Below, piece by piece: positions 55,618 through 64,000 of a stretch of 64,000 bases of DNA. The notes below the pieces were generated by a model that saw only the letters and a list, made by a program, of their open reading frames with translations, did not search any database and was not told the DNA's origin. The DNA comes from Acidobacteriota bacterium. GTDB lineage: Bacteria; Acidobacteriota; UBA6911. The stretch is taken from contig JAAYAJ010000105.1 of the NCBI GenBank assembly GCA_012719455.1, forward strand, positions 35,377 to 99,376, in the 5' to 3' direction. The translations under genes and the position numbers were made by a program. How positions within the stretch are numbered: the first letter of the stretch is position 1; each line of letters begins with the position of its first letter.

Positions 55618-56013
55618 TCAGGCGACCTGGTTTTCCCCTCCCCTTTCCAGGAGGCTCCGAATGTTTTTCATCTGTTCGGGTCCCTTGATCTCGTTTTCCA
55701 GCACGTATTCGATCAGCTTTTCGGTATCGCCTTCAAAAAAGCGCGCGAGAATGTCTTCGAGCTGGTTGTGCGTCGCCTGCCAGCGGGAGAGGAGCGGACG
55801 AAAGACATAGGCTCGCCCGGAGCGCGAATGGGTCAGCGCCCCTTTCGCCTCGAGGATGCTCATCAGGGTCAGGACGGTGGTATAGGCCGTTGGTTTCTCC
55901 TCGCACATGGCCGCTTGCACCTCCTTCACCGTCGCCGACCCCAGTTTCCAGACCACCTTCATGATCTGCAGTTCCTGACGGGTGAGGATGATTGACTCTA
56001 AATCCCTCTTCAT
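55618..56013 (-). CDS. BlaI/MecI-family transcriptional repressor
   Basis: A 131-residue winged-helix repressor (LTRQELQIMKVVWKLGSATVKEV; TAYTTVLTLMSILEAKGAL), which in the family is inactivated by proteolysis through a BlaR1/MecR1 sensor. The C-terminal dimerisation part is EDILARFFEGDTEKLIEYVL. GGAGGGAAA precedes ATG 56013. No M56 sensor peptidase or beta-lactamase gene is adjacent. Confidence 0.9.
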   Translation of the reverse strand: MKRDLESIILTRQELQIMKVVWKLGSATVKEVQAAMCEEKPTAYTTVLTLMSILEAKGALTHSRSGRAYVFRPLLSRWQATHNQLEDILARFFEGDTEKLIEYVLENEIKGPEQMKNIRSLLERGGENQVA

Positions 56014-56214
56014 TTTCCCTCCAAAGCCACAGCGGCAATCCCATTGCCCGACGCCCTGACAATGCCGTATGCGCCCTGATATCAATACGCCGCAAATCCC
56101 CGGGAGGTTACGGCCGAAAAAGGAATTATTTTTTGCCGCCGGGACGGGAAACCGGGCATGCGCTCCGGCCCTGGTTTTCAGATGGAGGGAGGAAACATCG
56201 GGGTCAAAGATGGT

Positions 56215-57228
56215 TTACCGCGATTCGGCCGATTGCAGGAGGAGGCGCTCCAGCCGGGAGGCATACGCCGCACTCGGGGCGTCGCCGGTGACGAGACGGA
56301 TCTCCGCGGGCGAACGGGCTCCCAGGCCCAGTTCCGCCGCGCGCGCGACCTGTCCCTGCATGAAAATTCCCTTCTGCGTTCCCGGGATCCAGGCCCCGGA
56401 GGCTTGAAGGATCGCCAGGCCGACGGCGTCGAGCGCCACCCTGTCGGCCGAAGCCGCGACGACGCCGGGATGCGCTTCCTCCCCCGCCTCCGGTCCCCCG
56501 GAGACAAAGACCGCACCGGCATCCATTACCACGAGCCTGGGGATATAGGCCTGGTTTGCCTCGGCGATCATGAGGCATTGATCGGGGGAGGCATGGAGTT
56601 CGACCATGTAGTTGTAGCCGTCCTCCGGGCTGGTCTTCGCCAGCAACCCGACGGAGTTCTTCAGGCTCGCGCTGTAGCCCCCCCCGAAACGGTGCGTCTT
56701 GAGGTTGCAGAGCTGGACCACGCAGGCTTCGTCGTCGAGAAAAGCGGGGATCTCCACCCCCCGGCTCCAGTGCGACCCGGGAAGCTCGACGCGGCGCCAG
56801 TCGGCGCCCCCCCCTTCCTCCAGGGGGAGGAATCCGAGCCCCAGCTCCCGGATCAGCCCGAGGGCGCCCGCCCGACGCAACACCGCGCGGGTACGCCCCA
56901 TCCCGCTCCGTTCCACCAGCGTCACCCTGCGGGCCCCGAAGCGGAACAGCACCCCGGCAAGCGCCCGCAGGGCTTCCGGGTGGGTGGAAGCGGGAAAGGG
57001 ATCGGCGCTGTTATAGCTCGCCTTGAGATAGACGTCACGCCCCCCGAAGTCGTCCCCCCCCAGCAACTCCACCGCCCGGTGTATGCCGTAGTGGCGGTTC
57101 CCCGTTTTCACCAGGGCGACGGGCGAGCCTGCCGCCCCCGGTCCCCGGCGGGCGCCGCCGATGAGCGACATCCCCGCCATGGCCGTCATTCGATGGAATT
57201 CCCTGCGCGTCAGCCGCATGTACGCCAT
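56215..57228 (-). CDS. Tat-exported DUF362 protein
   Basis: A 337-residue protein: an N-terminal twin-arginine signal (LTRREFHRMTAMAGMSLIGG) and a DUF362 domain (VYLKASYNSADP; CNLKTHRFGGGYSASLKN; MEAD-like VVMDAGAVFVSGGPEAG). Some DUF362 proteins bind Fe-S clusters, but no ferredoxin-type Cys cluster is seen here. Function unknown. ATG 57228 and 57219 are both possible starts. Confidence 0.8.
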   Translation of the reverse strand: MAYMRLTRREFHRMTAMAGMSLIGGARRGPGAAGSPVALVKTGNRHYGIHRAVELLGGDDFGGRDVYLKASYNSADPFPASTHPEALRALAGVLFRFGARRVTLVERSGMGRTRAVLRRAGALGLIRELGLGFLPLEEGGGADWRRVELPGSHWSRGVEIPAFLDDEACVVQLCNLKTHRFGGGYSASLKNSVGLLAKTSPEDGYNYMVELHASPDQCLMIAEANQAYIPRLVVMDAGAVFVSGGPEAGEEAHPGVVAASADRVALDAVGLAILQASGAWIPGTQKGIFMQGQVARAAELGLGARSPAEIRLVTGDAPSAAYASRLERLLLQSAESR

Positions 57229-57288
57229 TGTATAACGCCCCCTTCTTTTCATGCGGCAAATTTCCGGCGATGCGATAAGATTACGACC

Positions 57289-58491
57289 GTGAAACGCGCA
57301 ATCCTGATCCATTACCACGAAATCAATCTCAAGGGGAATAACCGCCGCTGGTTCGAAGCCTGTCTCGAGCGCCACGTGGTCCGCATTCTCGCAGGGCTGG
57401 AAACAGGTTCGGTCCGGCGCTTCGCCGGACGCCTGCTCGTCGAGCTTGTCGAAGGTTCTCCGGTCGAGGAAATCACGCGCCGGCTCGCGATGGTGTTCGG
57501 CATCGCCAATTTTGCCGTCGCCCGGGAGGTGCCGGCGGAGATCGAGGCCATAGAGGCGGAACTGGCCGCCCTGGTGTCCTCCACCTCTTTTCGCTCCTTC
57601 AAGATGGATTGCCGGCGCGGCACGAAGGAGTTTCCGCTCGATTCCCAGCAACTGAACCGTCGCCTGGGGGCCTTCGTGCAGGGGCGCACCGGGGCGGCGG
57701 TCCGGATGGAGGGGCCGGAAGCGGTATTCGGGATCGAAATCGTCAAGGGGAGGGCGTTCCTCTTCCTCTCCCGGATTGCGGGGGCGGGGGGACTCCCTTC
57801 CGGGTCGGGGGGAAAGGTGTTGAGCCTGCTTTCGGGCGGGATCGATTCCCCCGTGGCGGCCTGGCGCATGATGCGCCGCGGCTGCCGGGTGCACCACGTT
57901 CACTTTCACAGCTATCCCCACACGACGGTGGAATCGCAGGAAAAGGTCCGGCGCCTGCTTGGAATCCTTTCCCGGTTCCAGCTGGAGTCGACCCTCTGGA
58001 TGGTCCCCTTCGCCGAGGTGCAGCGCGAGATCGTCGCCTATGCCCCCCCCGCGCTGCGCGTCATCCTCTACCGGCGCTTCATGGTCCGGATCGCCGAAGC
58101 GGTCGCCCGCAGGGAAAAGGCGGCCGCGCTGGTTACGGGAGACAGCCTGGGACAGGTGGCGAGCCAAACGCTCGACAATATCCGGACCATCTCCGCGGTC
58201 GCGACCATGCCCATGCTCCGCCCCCTGATCGGGAACGACAAGGAGGAGATCATCCGTATCGCCAGGGCCATCGGGACCTATGAAACCAGCATCCAGCCCG
58301 ACCAGGACTGCTGTTCCCTGTTCATCCCCAGGCATCCGGAAACCGCGGCCGACCCGGAAAAGGCCGAACGCGCGGAGAGCGGGCTGGACGTGGCGCGCCT
58401 CGTGGAGAACGCCCTGGCCGGGGCGACGCGCGAGACCCTCCCCGCGGACTTCTTCGCTCCCCTCCCGGAAGGGGGGCGGCGAAACGACTGA
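57289..58491 (+). CDS. thiI: tRNA 4-thiouridine synthase, short form
   Basis: A 400-residue enzyme making s4U8 in tRNA (and feeding sulfur to thiamine in some species). THUMP domain (about 60-165) and an ATP-pyrophosphatase domain with the PP-loop SGGIDSPVA (about 181-189) and GDSLGQVASQTLDN. The C-terminal rhodanese domain of E. coli ThiI is absent, as in most bacteria. GTG at 57289 has a weak ribosome site. Confidence 0.92.
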   Translation: MKRAILIHYHEINLKGNNRRWFEACLERHVVRILAGLETGSVRRFAGRLLVELVEGSPVEEITRRLAMVFGIANFAVAREVPAEIEAIEAELAALVSSTSFRSFKMDCRRGTKEFPLDSQQLNRRLGAFVQGRTGAAVRMEGPEAVFGIEIVKGRAFLFLSRIAGAGGLPSGSGGKVLSLLSGGIDSPVAAWRMMRRGCRVHHVHFHSYPHTTVESQEKVRRLLGILSRFQLESTLWMVPFAEVQREIVAYAPPALRVILYRRFMVRIAEAVARREKAAALVTGDSLGQVASQTLDNIRTISAVATMPMLRPLIGNDKEEIIRIARAIGTYETSIQPDQDCCSLFIPRHPETAADPEKAERAESGLDVARLVENALAGATRETLPADFFAPLPEGGRRND

Positions 58492-58586
58492 CGGGAGCGG
58501 CTGCACCGACGGGCGCCGGACGGATCCATAACTTTTCCGTCGACCCGGAGTTTGACGTGACACCCTCGCGGGAGAAGGGACGAAAA

Positions 58587-59912
58587 ATGGACGACGCACA
58601 AGCAGGGTACCGGCTGGGAACCCTGGCGCTGCATGCGGGTCAGCGCCCGGACCCGACGACTCTTTCCTCGGCCGTGCCCATCTACGCGACCAGCAGTTTT
58701 GTTTTCAGGGACTCCAAGCACGCCGCCGACCTTTTCGCGCTGCGCGAGCAGGGGAACATCTACTCACGGCTGACCAATCCCACCACGGAGGTCCTGGAAA
58801 AAAGGCTGGCCGCCCTTGACGGGGGGATCGGCGCCCTGGCCTTCAGCAGCGGCCAGGCCGCCATCACCGCGGCCATCCTCACCCTTACCCGTTCGGGCCA
58901 GAATTTTCTCTCCGCCACCAGCCTCTACGGCGGCACCTGGACCCTGTTCAGCCAGACCTTCAAAAAGCTGGGGATCGAGGTCCGCTTTTTCAACCCGGAC
59001 GAGCCGGAAAACATGGCCCGCCTGATCGACGCCAACACCCGGCTGGTCTACCTGGAGTCGATCGGAAACCCGAAAAACGACATCCCGGACCTGCGGGCCG
59101 TGTCCGCGCTGGCGCACGCGCACGGACTGCCCGTCATCGTCGACAACACCCTGCTCACCCCGGTGCTGCTGCGCCCGATCGAGCTCGGGGCGGACATCGT
59201 CCTCTACTCCACGACCAAGTTCCTCGGCGGCCACGGCGTGCATGTCGGGGGCGCCGTCGTCGACAGCGGCAGGTTCCCCTGGGCGGACAACCCCGCCAAA
59301 TGGCCCGAATTCACCGCCCCCGACGAGGCCTATCACGGAATGGTGTTCACCGAGGCCCTGAAGCCCCTGGGCAACCTCGCCTACATCACGCACGCACGCA
59401 CCCACTGGCTGCGCGATACCGGCGCCTGCATGAGCCCGTTCGCATCCTTCCTCTTCCTGCTGGGACTGGAAACGCTCGAGGTGCGCATGGAACGGCACGT
59501 CCGTAACGCGGCGGCCCTGGCCGAATGGCTCGCAGGCCATCCCGACGTGGCATGGGTGAACTATCCCGGACTTGCGGGCCACCCTTACCACGACCGGGCC
59601 CGCGCCCTGCTTCCCAAAGGCGCGGGGGCCATCGTCGGGTTCGGAATCCGGGGCGGCCACGCGGCAGGGGTCCGTTTCATCGACGCCGTCAGGCTGGCGA
59701 GTCACCTCGCCAACATCGGGGATGCACGCACCCTGGTCATCCACCCCGCCTCCACCACCCACTCACAGCTGACCGAGGAGGAGCAGCGGGCGACGGGCGT
59801 CACCCCCGAATACATCCGCGTCTCCGTGGGGATCGAGGACATCGAGGATATCCGGGAGGACTTCGCCCAGGCGCTGCGGGCGTCGCGGCCCCAGGGACAG
59901 CGGGCGGAGTGA
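58587..59912 (+). CDS. metY: O-acetylhomoserine sulfhydrylase
   Basis: PLP-dependent enzyme making homocysteine from O-acetylhomoserine and sulfide; 441 residues of the Cys/Met metabolism family. LALHAGQRPDPTT, the NIYSRLTNPTTEVLE active-site stretch and STTKFLGGHG with the PLP lysine identify it. AGAAGGGA lies 7-8 bases before ATG 58587. It precedes metX-metW by 3 bases, the direct-sulfhydrylation route to methionine. Confidence 0.94.
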   Translation: MDDAQAGYRLGTLALHAGQRPDPTTLSSAVPIYATSSFVFRDSKHAADLFALREQGNIYSRLTNPTTEVLEKRLAALDGGIGALAFSSGQAAITAAILTLTRSGQNFLSATSLYGGTWTLFSQTFKKLGIEVRFFNPDEPENMARLIDANTRLVYLESIGNPKNDIPDLRAVSALAHAHGLPVIVDNTLLTPVLLRPIELGADIVLYSTTKFLGGHGVHVGGAVVDSGRFPWADNPAKWPEFTAPDEAYHGMVFTEALKPLGNLAYITHARTHWLRDTGACMSPFASFLFLLGLETLEVRMERHVRNAAALAEWLAGHPDVAWVNYPGLAGHPYHDRARALLPKGAGAIVGFGIRGGHAAGVRFIDAVRLASHLANIGDARTLVIHPASTTHSQLTEEEQRATGVTPEYIRVSVGIEDIEDIREDFAQALRASRPQGQRAE

Positions 59913-59915
59913 CCC

Positions 59916-61730
59916 ATGGCCTCGGACCTCTTTGAAAGCAGCGACAGCCTGCGTACCGGGCGCCCGCTCAGGCACGCCCGCACCTTTGCGCTCCCGGGCC
60001 CGCTCCCCCTGGAGCTGGGAGAGGAACTCCAGGGCGTCACCGTGACGTACGAGACCTACGGCCGGCTGAACGAGGCGCGGGACAACGCCGTCCTGATCTG
60101 CCACGCCCTGAGCGGGGATTCCCACGTGGCTCGGCATACGGCCGACGACGACCCCGGCTGGTGGGACCTCGTCGTCGGCCCGGGCCTGTCGATCGACACC
60201 GACCGCTACTTCGTCATCTGCGCCAACGCCCTCGGCGGCTGCCGGGGCACCACGGGGCCCAACAGCCTGAACCCCGCCACGGGGAAGATTTACGGGGCCG
60301 ATTTCCCGACCATCACCACGGGCGACATCGTCGAAGTGCAGCGGCTGCTGCTCGACCACCTGGGAATCGACCGCCTGCTGGCGGTGGTCGGCGGCTCCAT
60401 GGGGGGGCAGCAGGCGCTCACCTGGGCCGTGCGGCACCCGGAGCGGGTCGCGGGGACCGTGGCCATCGCCACCAGCGCCCGGCTGACGACGCAGGCGCTG
60501 GCTTTCGACGTGGTCGGCCGCAACGCGATCCAGCGCGACCCTGATTTCCGGGGCGGACGGTACCTGAGCGAGAACACGACGCCGGCGGTGGGGCTGGCGC
60601 TGGCGCGCATGCTGGGGCATATCACCTACCTGTCCCCCGAGGCGATGCGACAGAAGTTCGGCGCCGACCGCCTGCGGCCGCGGGAACTGGCCACGATGTT
60701 CGAAAAGCGGTTCAGCGTGGGCTCTTACCTGGCCTACCAGGGGGACAAATTCGTGGAACGGTTCGACGCCAACAGCTATATCCGGCTTTCGCTGGCGATG
60801 GACCTCTTCGATCTCGGGGAAACCCTGGAGGCCCTGTCCGAGAACCTGGGCCGGTCCCGGTGCCGGTGGCTCATCCTCAGTTTCACCAGCGACTGGCTTT
60901 TCCCCCCGGGTCAGTCGCAGGACCTGGTCCGGGCGCTGATCGCGCGCAACAAGCCGGTCAGCTACTGCAACATCGCCAGCTCCTGCGGCCACGACGCCTT
61001 CCTGCTCCCGGACGAACTCCCGGTCTACGGGGGTTTCATGCGCGCCTTCCTACAAAACCTTCGGGGAGCCTCCGGGCCGACCGAAGAGGAGGACGCTGTG
61101 GACGCCGATGCACCCACGAGCATCTTCGGCGCCCTGCGCCATCCCCGGATCGATTACAACCAAATCGTGCGCCTGATCCCCCGGGCCGCCAGCGTGCTCG
61201 ACCTCGGCTGCGGCCGGGGATCGCTCCTCGTCAGGCTGCGGGAGGAGGGGAACCGGAAGCTCGTGGGGCTGGAGATCAACGAAGAAGATGTACTGCGCTG
61301 CCTGGAGCGGGGGTTCGACGTCATCCAGGCCGACCTGAATTCGGGCCTCGAAATCTTTTCGGACGCCCAGTTCGACTGCGTCGTACTCTCGCACACCCTC
61401 CAGGCGATCCGGGACGTCGAGCTCCTCGTCAGTGAAATGCTGCGCGTGGGCCGGCGCTCCATCGTGAGCTTCCCCAACTTCGCCTACCACAAGCTGCGCC
61501 GGATGCTCCAGGAGGAGGGGAAAGCGCCCATCTCCTCCGGACTGCTGCGCCACGAGTGGTACAACACCCCGAACATCCGGTTTTTATCCATCGCGGATTT
61601 CGAGGACTTCTGCCGGGATCACCACATCACCATCCACAAACGGATCGCGCTGGACACCGAGGAAGGACGGGTAGTGACCGAGGACGCCAATCTGATGGCC
61701 GACATGGCGCTGTTCGTGATCAGCCGCTGA
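59916..61730 (+). CDS. metXW: Homoserine O-acetyltransferase-MetW fusion
   Basis: A 604-residue fusion. Residues 1-390 are MetX, an alpha/beta hydrolase making O-acetylhomoserine, with nucleophile Ser161 in GGSMGGQQA, Asp in SDWLFPP and His in GHDAFL. Residues about 410-604 are MetW, a methyltransferase-fold protein with VLDLGCGRGSLL (near 427) that assists MetX in many bacteria, usually as a separate gene. A linker with an acidic EEED patch joins them. Start ATG 59916 follows GGAG by 6 bases. Confidence 0.93.
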   Translation: MASDLFESSDSLRTGRPLRHARTFALPGPLPLELGEELQGVTVTYETYGRLNEARDNAVLICHALSGDSHVARHTADDDPGWWDLVVGPGLSIDTDRYFVICANALGGCRGTTGPNSLNPATGKIYGADFPTITTGDIVEVQRLLLDHLGIDRLLAVVGGSMGGQQALTWAVRHPERVAGTVAIATSARLTTQALAFDVVGRNAIQRDPDFRGGRYLSENTTPAVGLALARMLGHITYLSPEAMRQKFGADRLRPRELATMFEKRFSVGSYLAYQGDKFVERFDANSYIRLSLAMDLFDLGETLEALSENLGRSRCRWLILSFTSDWLFPPGQSQDLVRALIARNKPVSYCNIASSCGHDAFLLPDELPVYGGFMRAFLQNLRGASGPTEEEDAVDADAPTSIFGALRHPRIDYNQIVRLIPRAASVLDLGCGRGSLLVRLREEGNRKLVGLEINEEDVLRCLERGFDVIQADLNSGLEIFSDAQFDCVVLSHTLQAIRDVELLVSEMLRVGRRSIVSFPNFAYHKLRRMLQEEGKAPISSGLLRHEWYNTPNIRFLSIADFEDFCRDHHITIHKRIALDTEEGRVVTEDANLMADMALFVISR

Positions 61731-61755
61731 AGGGTACCGGTTCGCCCCCCGTCCC

Positions 61756-61783
61756 GATTCCGGGGGGGGCCGGCCCCGGAATC
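61756..61783 (+). terminator. Hairpin after metXW
   Basis: GATTCCGGGG / CCCCGGAATC forms a perfect 10-bp stem with an 8-base loop, 25 bases after the stop. No T-run follows. Confidence 0.6.
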
Positions 61784-62036
61784 AGGTCGCAGAGGATACG
61801 TTTGGACGGGATCGCAGCTCCACCCATGCGCCTGCGGCCTGTTCGGAAGCCTTGATTGCAAACCTAATGCCGCCGCCATGTTGGGGCAAACACACCATCG
61901 CCCCATAAACAGGGGAATTCGACCTAAACTCTCACCCGATATCCGCCGATCTGAAGGTGTGCCGGGATATGACGCCGGTCCGCATCGGGCGGCGATGCCG
62001 GCCGTGCGCAATCGCGAGACGGGAAAAGCTGATACT
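61784..62036. other. Spacer upstream of the PilZ gene
   Basis: Together with the hairpin this makes a 306-base gene-free interval (61731-62036). No supported reading frame, RNA gene or clear promoter was recognised in it. Confidence 0.4.
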
Positions 62037-62561
62037 ATGAAACAAAAGAAAAAATCGTTTGACGGCGCCAACCGAAGACAGTGGCGGCGCGTGGCACCGG
62101 ATGACATCCCCTCGCTGAAGGGGGTGTCCATCAACCAGGAGACCGATGTCCGGGTGATAGATATCTCCAAGGGGGGAATGCTGCTCCACACGGCATTCCG
62201 CCTGCGTCCGAACATGAAGATCCTTCTGAAAATCGTGACGACTAAAGGCACTTTCAGAATCCCCGGCCTCGTGCTGCGCTCGAGCATCCGTTCGATCTCG
62301 GACTCCCCTTTGTACGAATCCGCCATCACCTTCGAGAGCCCCCTGGCCGTCCTGGACGACCTGATAGACGAAAACGCATCCGCGCACGATCCGGGCTCGA
62401 CTCCGACCCCGGACCTCTTCGAGGATTATGGAGACATCAAGCCGTTGTCCCATATGGAGGATGGAGACAATGCCCAGGAGGACCCCGCCGTTCTGACGGT
62501 CCTGGCGTCGGCCGGTTTCGAGGCGGACCTGGACAAGATGCTGCAGGCGAACAACTGGTAA
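62037..62561 (+). CDS. PilZ-domain c-di-GMP receptor
   Basis: A 174-residue protein. The c-di-GMP binding pair is present: an Arg cluster RRQWRRVAP (residues about 13-21) and DISKGGMLL, matching RxxxR and (D/N)xSxxG. The PilZ barrel runs to about 110; an acidic tail (EDGDNAQEDP) follows. Possible roles are motility or pilus control, suggested by pilMNOPQ elsewhere in the window; no direct partner is adjacent. ATG 62037 has only a weak AAAAG-type site. Confidence 0.85.
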   Translation: MKQKKKSFDGANRRQWRRVAPDDIPSLKGVSINQETDVRVIDISKGGMLLHTAFRLRPNMKILLKIVTTKGTFRIPGLVLRSSIRSISDSPLYESAITFESPLAVLDDLIDENASAHDPGSTPTPDLFEDYGDIKPLSHMEDGDNAQEDPAVLTVLASAGFEADLDKMLQANNW

Positions 62562-62660
62562 AATCCCTGAGAACTTCGGGCTCAGGGTGTATATTCAGAG
62601 AAGGAACGCCCCCTGCTGTTCGGCATCGGGCTTGGAACGCAAACGCAGACCGGGGTCGAT

Positions 62661-64000
62661 ATGAACCTACTCTATGTCAGCAGCGATTCTCGTGAAGAGG
62701 CCGCGCTCCGGCGCGAACTCGAGCCCTTCTCCCCCGCCGTGGAGATCCACCCTTCCCCGGGAGTCGCGGATGCGGAGATGCGCATCAGCGACCCCGGCGC
62801 TTTCGATGCGCTGCTGGTCGACGGCTCCATCCCTCCCCCGGAAGTCGCCGCCATGGCCGAGGGGTTGAAACACGAAAAGAACCCCGCTTTCGTAGTGGTC
62901 CTCACCCCGGAATCGGACGGCGAGGCCGCCAAGGAGCAGTTCGGCGGGGGGGTCGATCTCTTCATCCCCAATCGCCCGGGATTCGGAGCCGTCCTCTACC
63001 CTGCCCTCATGGCCGCGGAAAGGGCCGTCGAGATCGGCCGGATGGCGCACGAAAAAGAGGCGCTCAAGAAGCAGGGGGATCGACTGCGCCTGATCGTGGA
63101 AACCGTTCCCGTGGGGGTGGCGCTGATCGCGCCCGATGGCGCCTTCCTGGCGGTGAACCGCACCGGGCTGGAATTGATCGGGGCGTACCGCAGCGACCAG
63201 GTCATCGGGAAGAACCTGCTTCACCTCGTTCCGCCGCAGGAACGGGAAGAGGTTCAGAATTTCCTGGCCACCGTCGGCGCATGGTCCAACGCTTCCGTCA
63301 GCCTGAAGTGGACGGGTATCGACGGATCAACCCCGGGCGTGGAACTCCAGGCCATACCGCTACGGCACGATCCCGGCGGCCCCGCCTCAGCCCTGGCTAC
63401 GCTGCATCCTCCCCGGACCCTCGAGGGGGACGCCGGGGCCGAAGAGGCGATGCGCCGGAAATACGACGACCTGACCAAGATGCTGCGCACCTACGAGGTG
63501 CGCTTCCACGAGCTCCAGGAAAAGAGCAGCCTCAAGATGTCCGCATGGGAAGCCGCCCTGAGGGACTCCCAGGCGCAACTGCTCGAGCAGCAGGAGACCG
63601 AGGAGGGCCGGCTGCAGGAGGTGCGGAACGGTTTCATGCAGCGGCTGGCTGAAGCGGAGGCCGCGCTGGCCGCCGTTTCCAACCTGCTCGAGCAGGAAAA
63701 AGCGCAGCACGAAAGGGCGCGGGGGGAATGGGAGCAGAGGGTCCGCGAGACCGAAAGCCAGAAAAGCGAAATGGCGGCGGCGCTGGAGGAAACCAGGGCG
63801 CGGCTCGAACGGCAGGACGAAGAACTCCGGGCCGAATTGGCGACACGCGAGGAAAGCCGCCGCGACCTCGAACGGTGGCTGGAAGAAACCCTGGCGGAAC
63901 GCGCCTCCCTCGAACAAAACCTGCGGGATGAACTAGCCCTGCGCGATGAGGGGCGCGCTGAACTCGAACGCAAGTTCGAAGAAACCCTGGCGGAGCGCGC
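62661..64000 (+). CDS. PAS/coiled-coil signalling protein (partial, runs off the window)
   Basis: The frame is open from ATG 62661 to the last base, so the 3' end lies outside. Residues 1-120 look like a receiver-type fold without the acidic pair (LLYVSSDSREEAALRREL, then DALLVDGSI), a pseudo-receiver. Residues about 140-235 are a PAS domain (LIVETVPVGVALIAPDG; NRTGLELIGAYRSDQVIGKN). From about 255 on it is one long charged coiled coil containing a repeat ETLAERA-x24 spaced 32 residues apart (63882 and 63978). A histidine kinase, diguanylate cyclase or chemoreceptor-like output would follow. Confidence 0.75.
   Translation, partial: MNLLYVSSDSREEAALRRELEPFSPAVEIHPSPGVADAEMRISDPGAFDALLVDGSIPPPEVAAMAEGLKHEKNPAFVVVLTPESDGEAAKEQFGGGVDLFIPNRPGFGAVLYPALMAAERAVEIGRMAHEKEALKKQGDRLRLIVETVPVGVALIAPDGAFLAVNRTGLELIGAYRSDQVIGKNLLHLVPPQEREEVQNFLATVGAWSNASVSLKWTGIDGSTPGVELQAIPLRHDPGGPASALATLHPPRTLEGDAGAEEAMRRKYDDLTKMLRTYEVRFHELQEKSSLKMSAWEAALRDSQAQLLEQQETEEGRLQEVRNGFMQRLAEAEAALAAVSNLLEQEKAQHERARGEWEQRVRETESQKSEMAAALEETRARLERQDEELRAELATREESRRDLERWLEETLAERASLEQNLRDELALRDEGRAELERKFEETLAER

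Noticed and set aside
56215..58599. One 794-codon minus-strand gene
   Set aside because: Only the last 337 codons are the DUF362 protein; the rest is antisense to thiI, whose PP-loop and THUMP features are clear.
1..64000. CRISPR arrays, insertion sequences, tRNA or rRNA genes
   Set aside because: No regularly spaced repeats, transposase motifs or tRNA T-loop signatures were found in the intergenic parts.

Overview
This is a high-GC bacterial chromosome segment that most likely comes from Acidobacteriota. The strongest lineage marker is the secreted VWFA-type protein at 54622-55590, whose architecture (signal peptide, an SVDLVNV-type strand, MIDAS motif) matches the acidobacterial VWFA family. 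A Gram-negative cell plan (PilQ secretin, PilMNOP, Tat-exported proteins) and an all-housekeeping gene content fit. I see no insertion sequence, CRISPR array, rRNA or tRNA gene.

Layout. 1-3087: an NtrC-like regulator with a crippled AAA+ domain, then argH. 3100-10141 (minus): a translation cluster rplM-rpsI-rpsB-tsf-pyrH-frr-efp-speA. 10580-15576 (plus): the type IV pilus operon pilMNOPQ. 15663-21461: thiE, then on the minus strand pgpH-ybeY-CNNM transporter-ribD. 21518-26571 (minus): a TPR protein, yceD-rpmF-plsX-acpP (fatty acid/phospholipid synthesis) and etfBA. 26883-28244 (plus): a secreted metallophosphoesterase-like/tetraheme cytochrome whose frame is interrupted by one UGA exactly where its EPCGC-like motif needs its second Cys. 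28459-32304: DEAD-box helicase, metallophosphoesterase, phospholipase D. 32306-32806: a complete-looking sigma-54 control unit driving a small Gly-rich secreted protein. 32877-36860 (minus): methenyl-H4MPT cyclohydrolase, nitroreductase, then a selenium-type cassette YedE / TusA-like / DUF3343 and a half-length AI-2E-type membrane protein. 36975-38700: Tat-exported SOD and two Hsp20s. 38703-46897 (minus): coaE, beta-propeller, methyltransferase, membrane glycosyltransferase, asnS, CYTH, kinase-dCMP deaminase fusion, NamZ-like. 46958-55590 (plus): dprA, topA, EF-G-like, lgt, rluD, VWFA protein. 55618-57228 (minus): BlaI-type repressor and a Tat-exported DUF362 protein. 57289-64000 (plus): thiI, metY, a metX-metW fusion, a PilZ protein and a PAS/coiled-coil signalling protein cut by the window edge.

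Most notable: (i) a candidate new selenoprotein, supported by preservation of frame across the UGA, loss of the signal peptide if translation started after it, a hairpin of SECIS-like size and spacing just downstream, and the selenium-trafficking cassette 5 kb away; (ii) a sigma-54 promoter with two dyad sites exactly 30 bp apart upstream; (iii) an NtrC-family protein lacking the GAFTGA loop and the Walker B Glu; (iv) an EF-P with Asn at the position that is normally modified. All functional calls come from reading motifs by eye; no database search was run.
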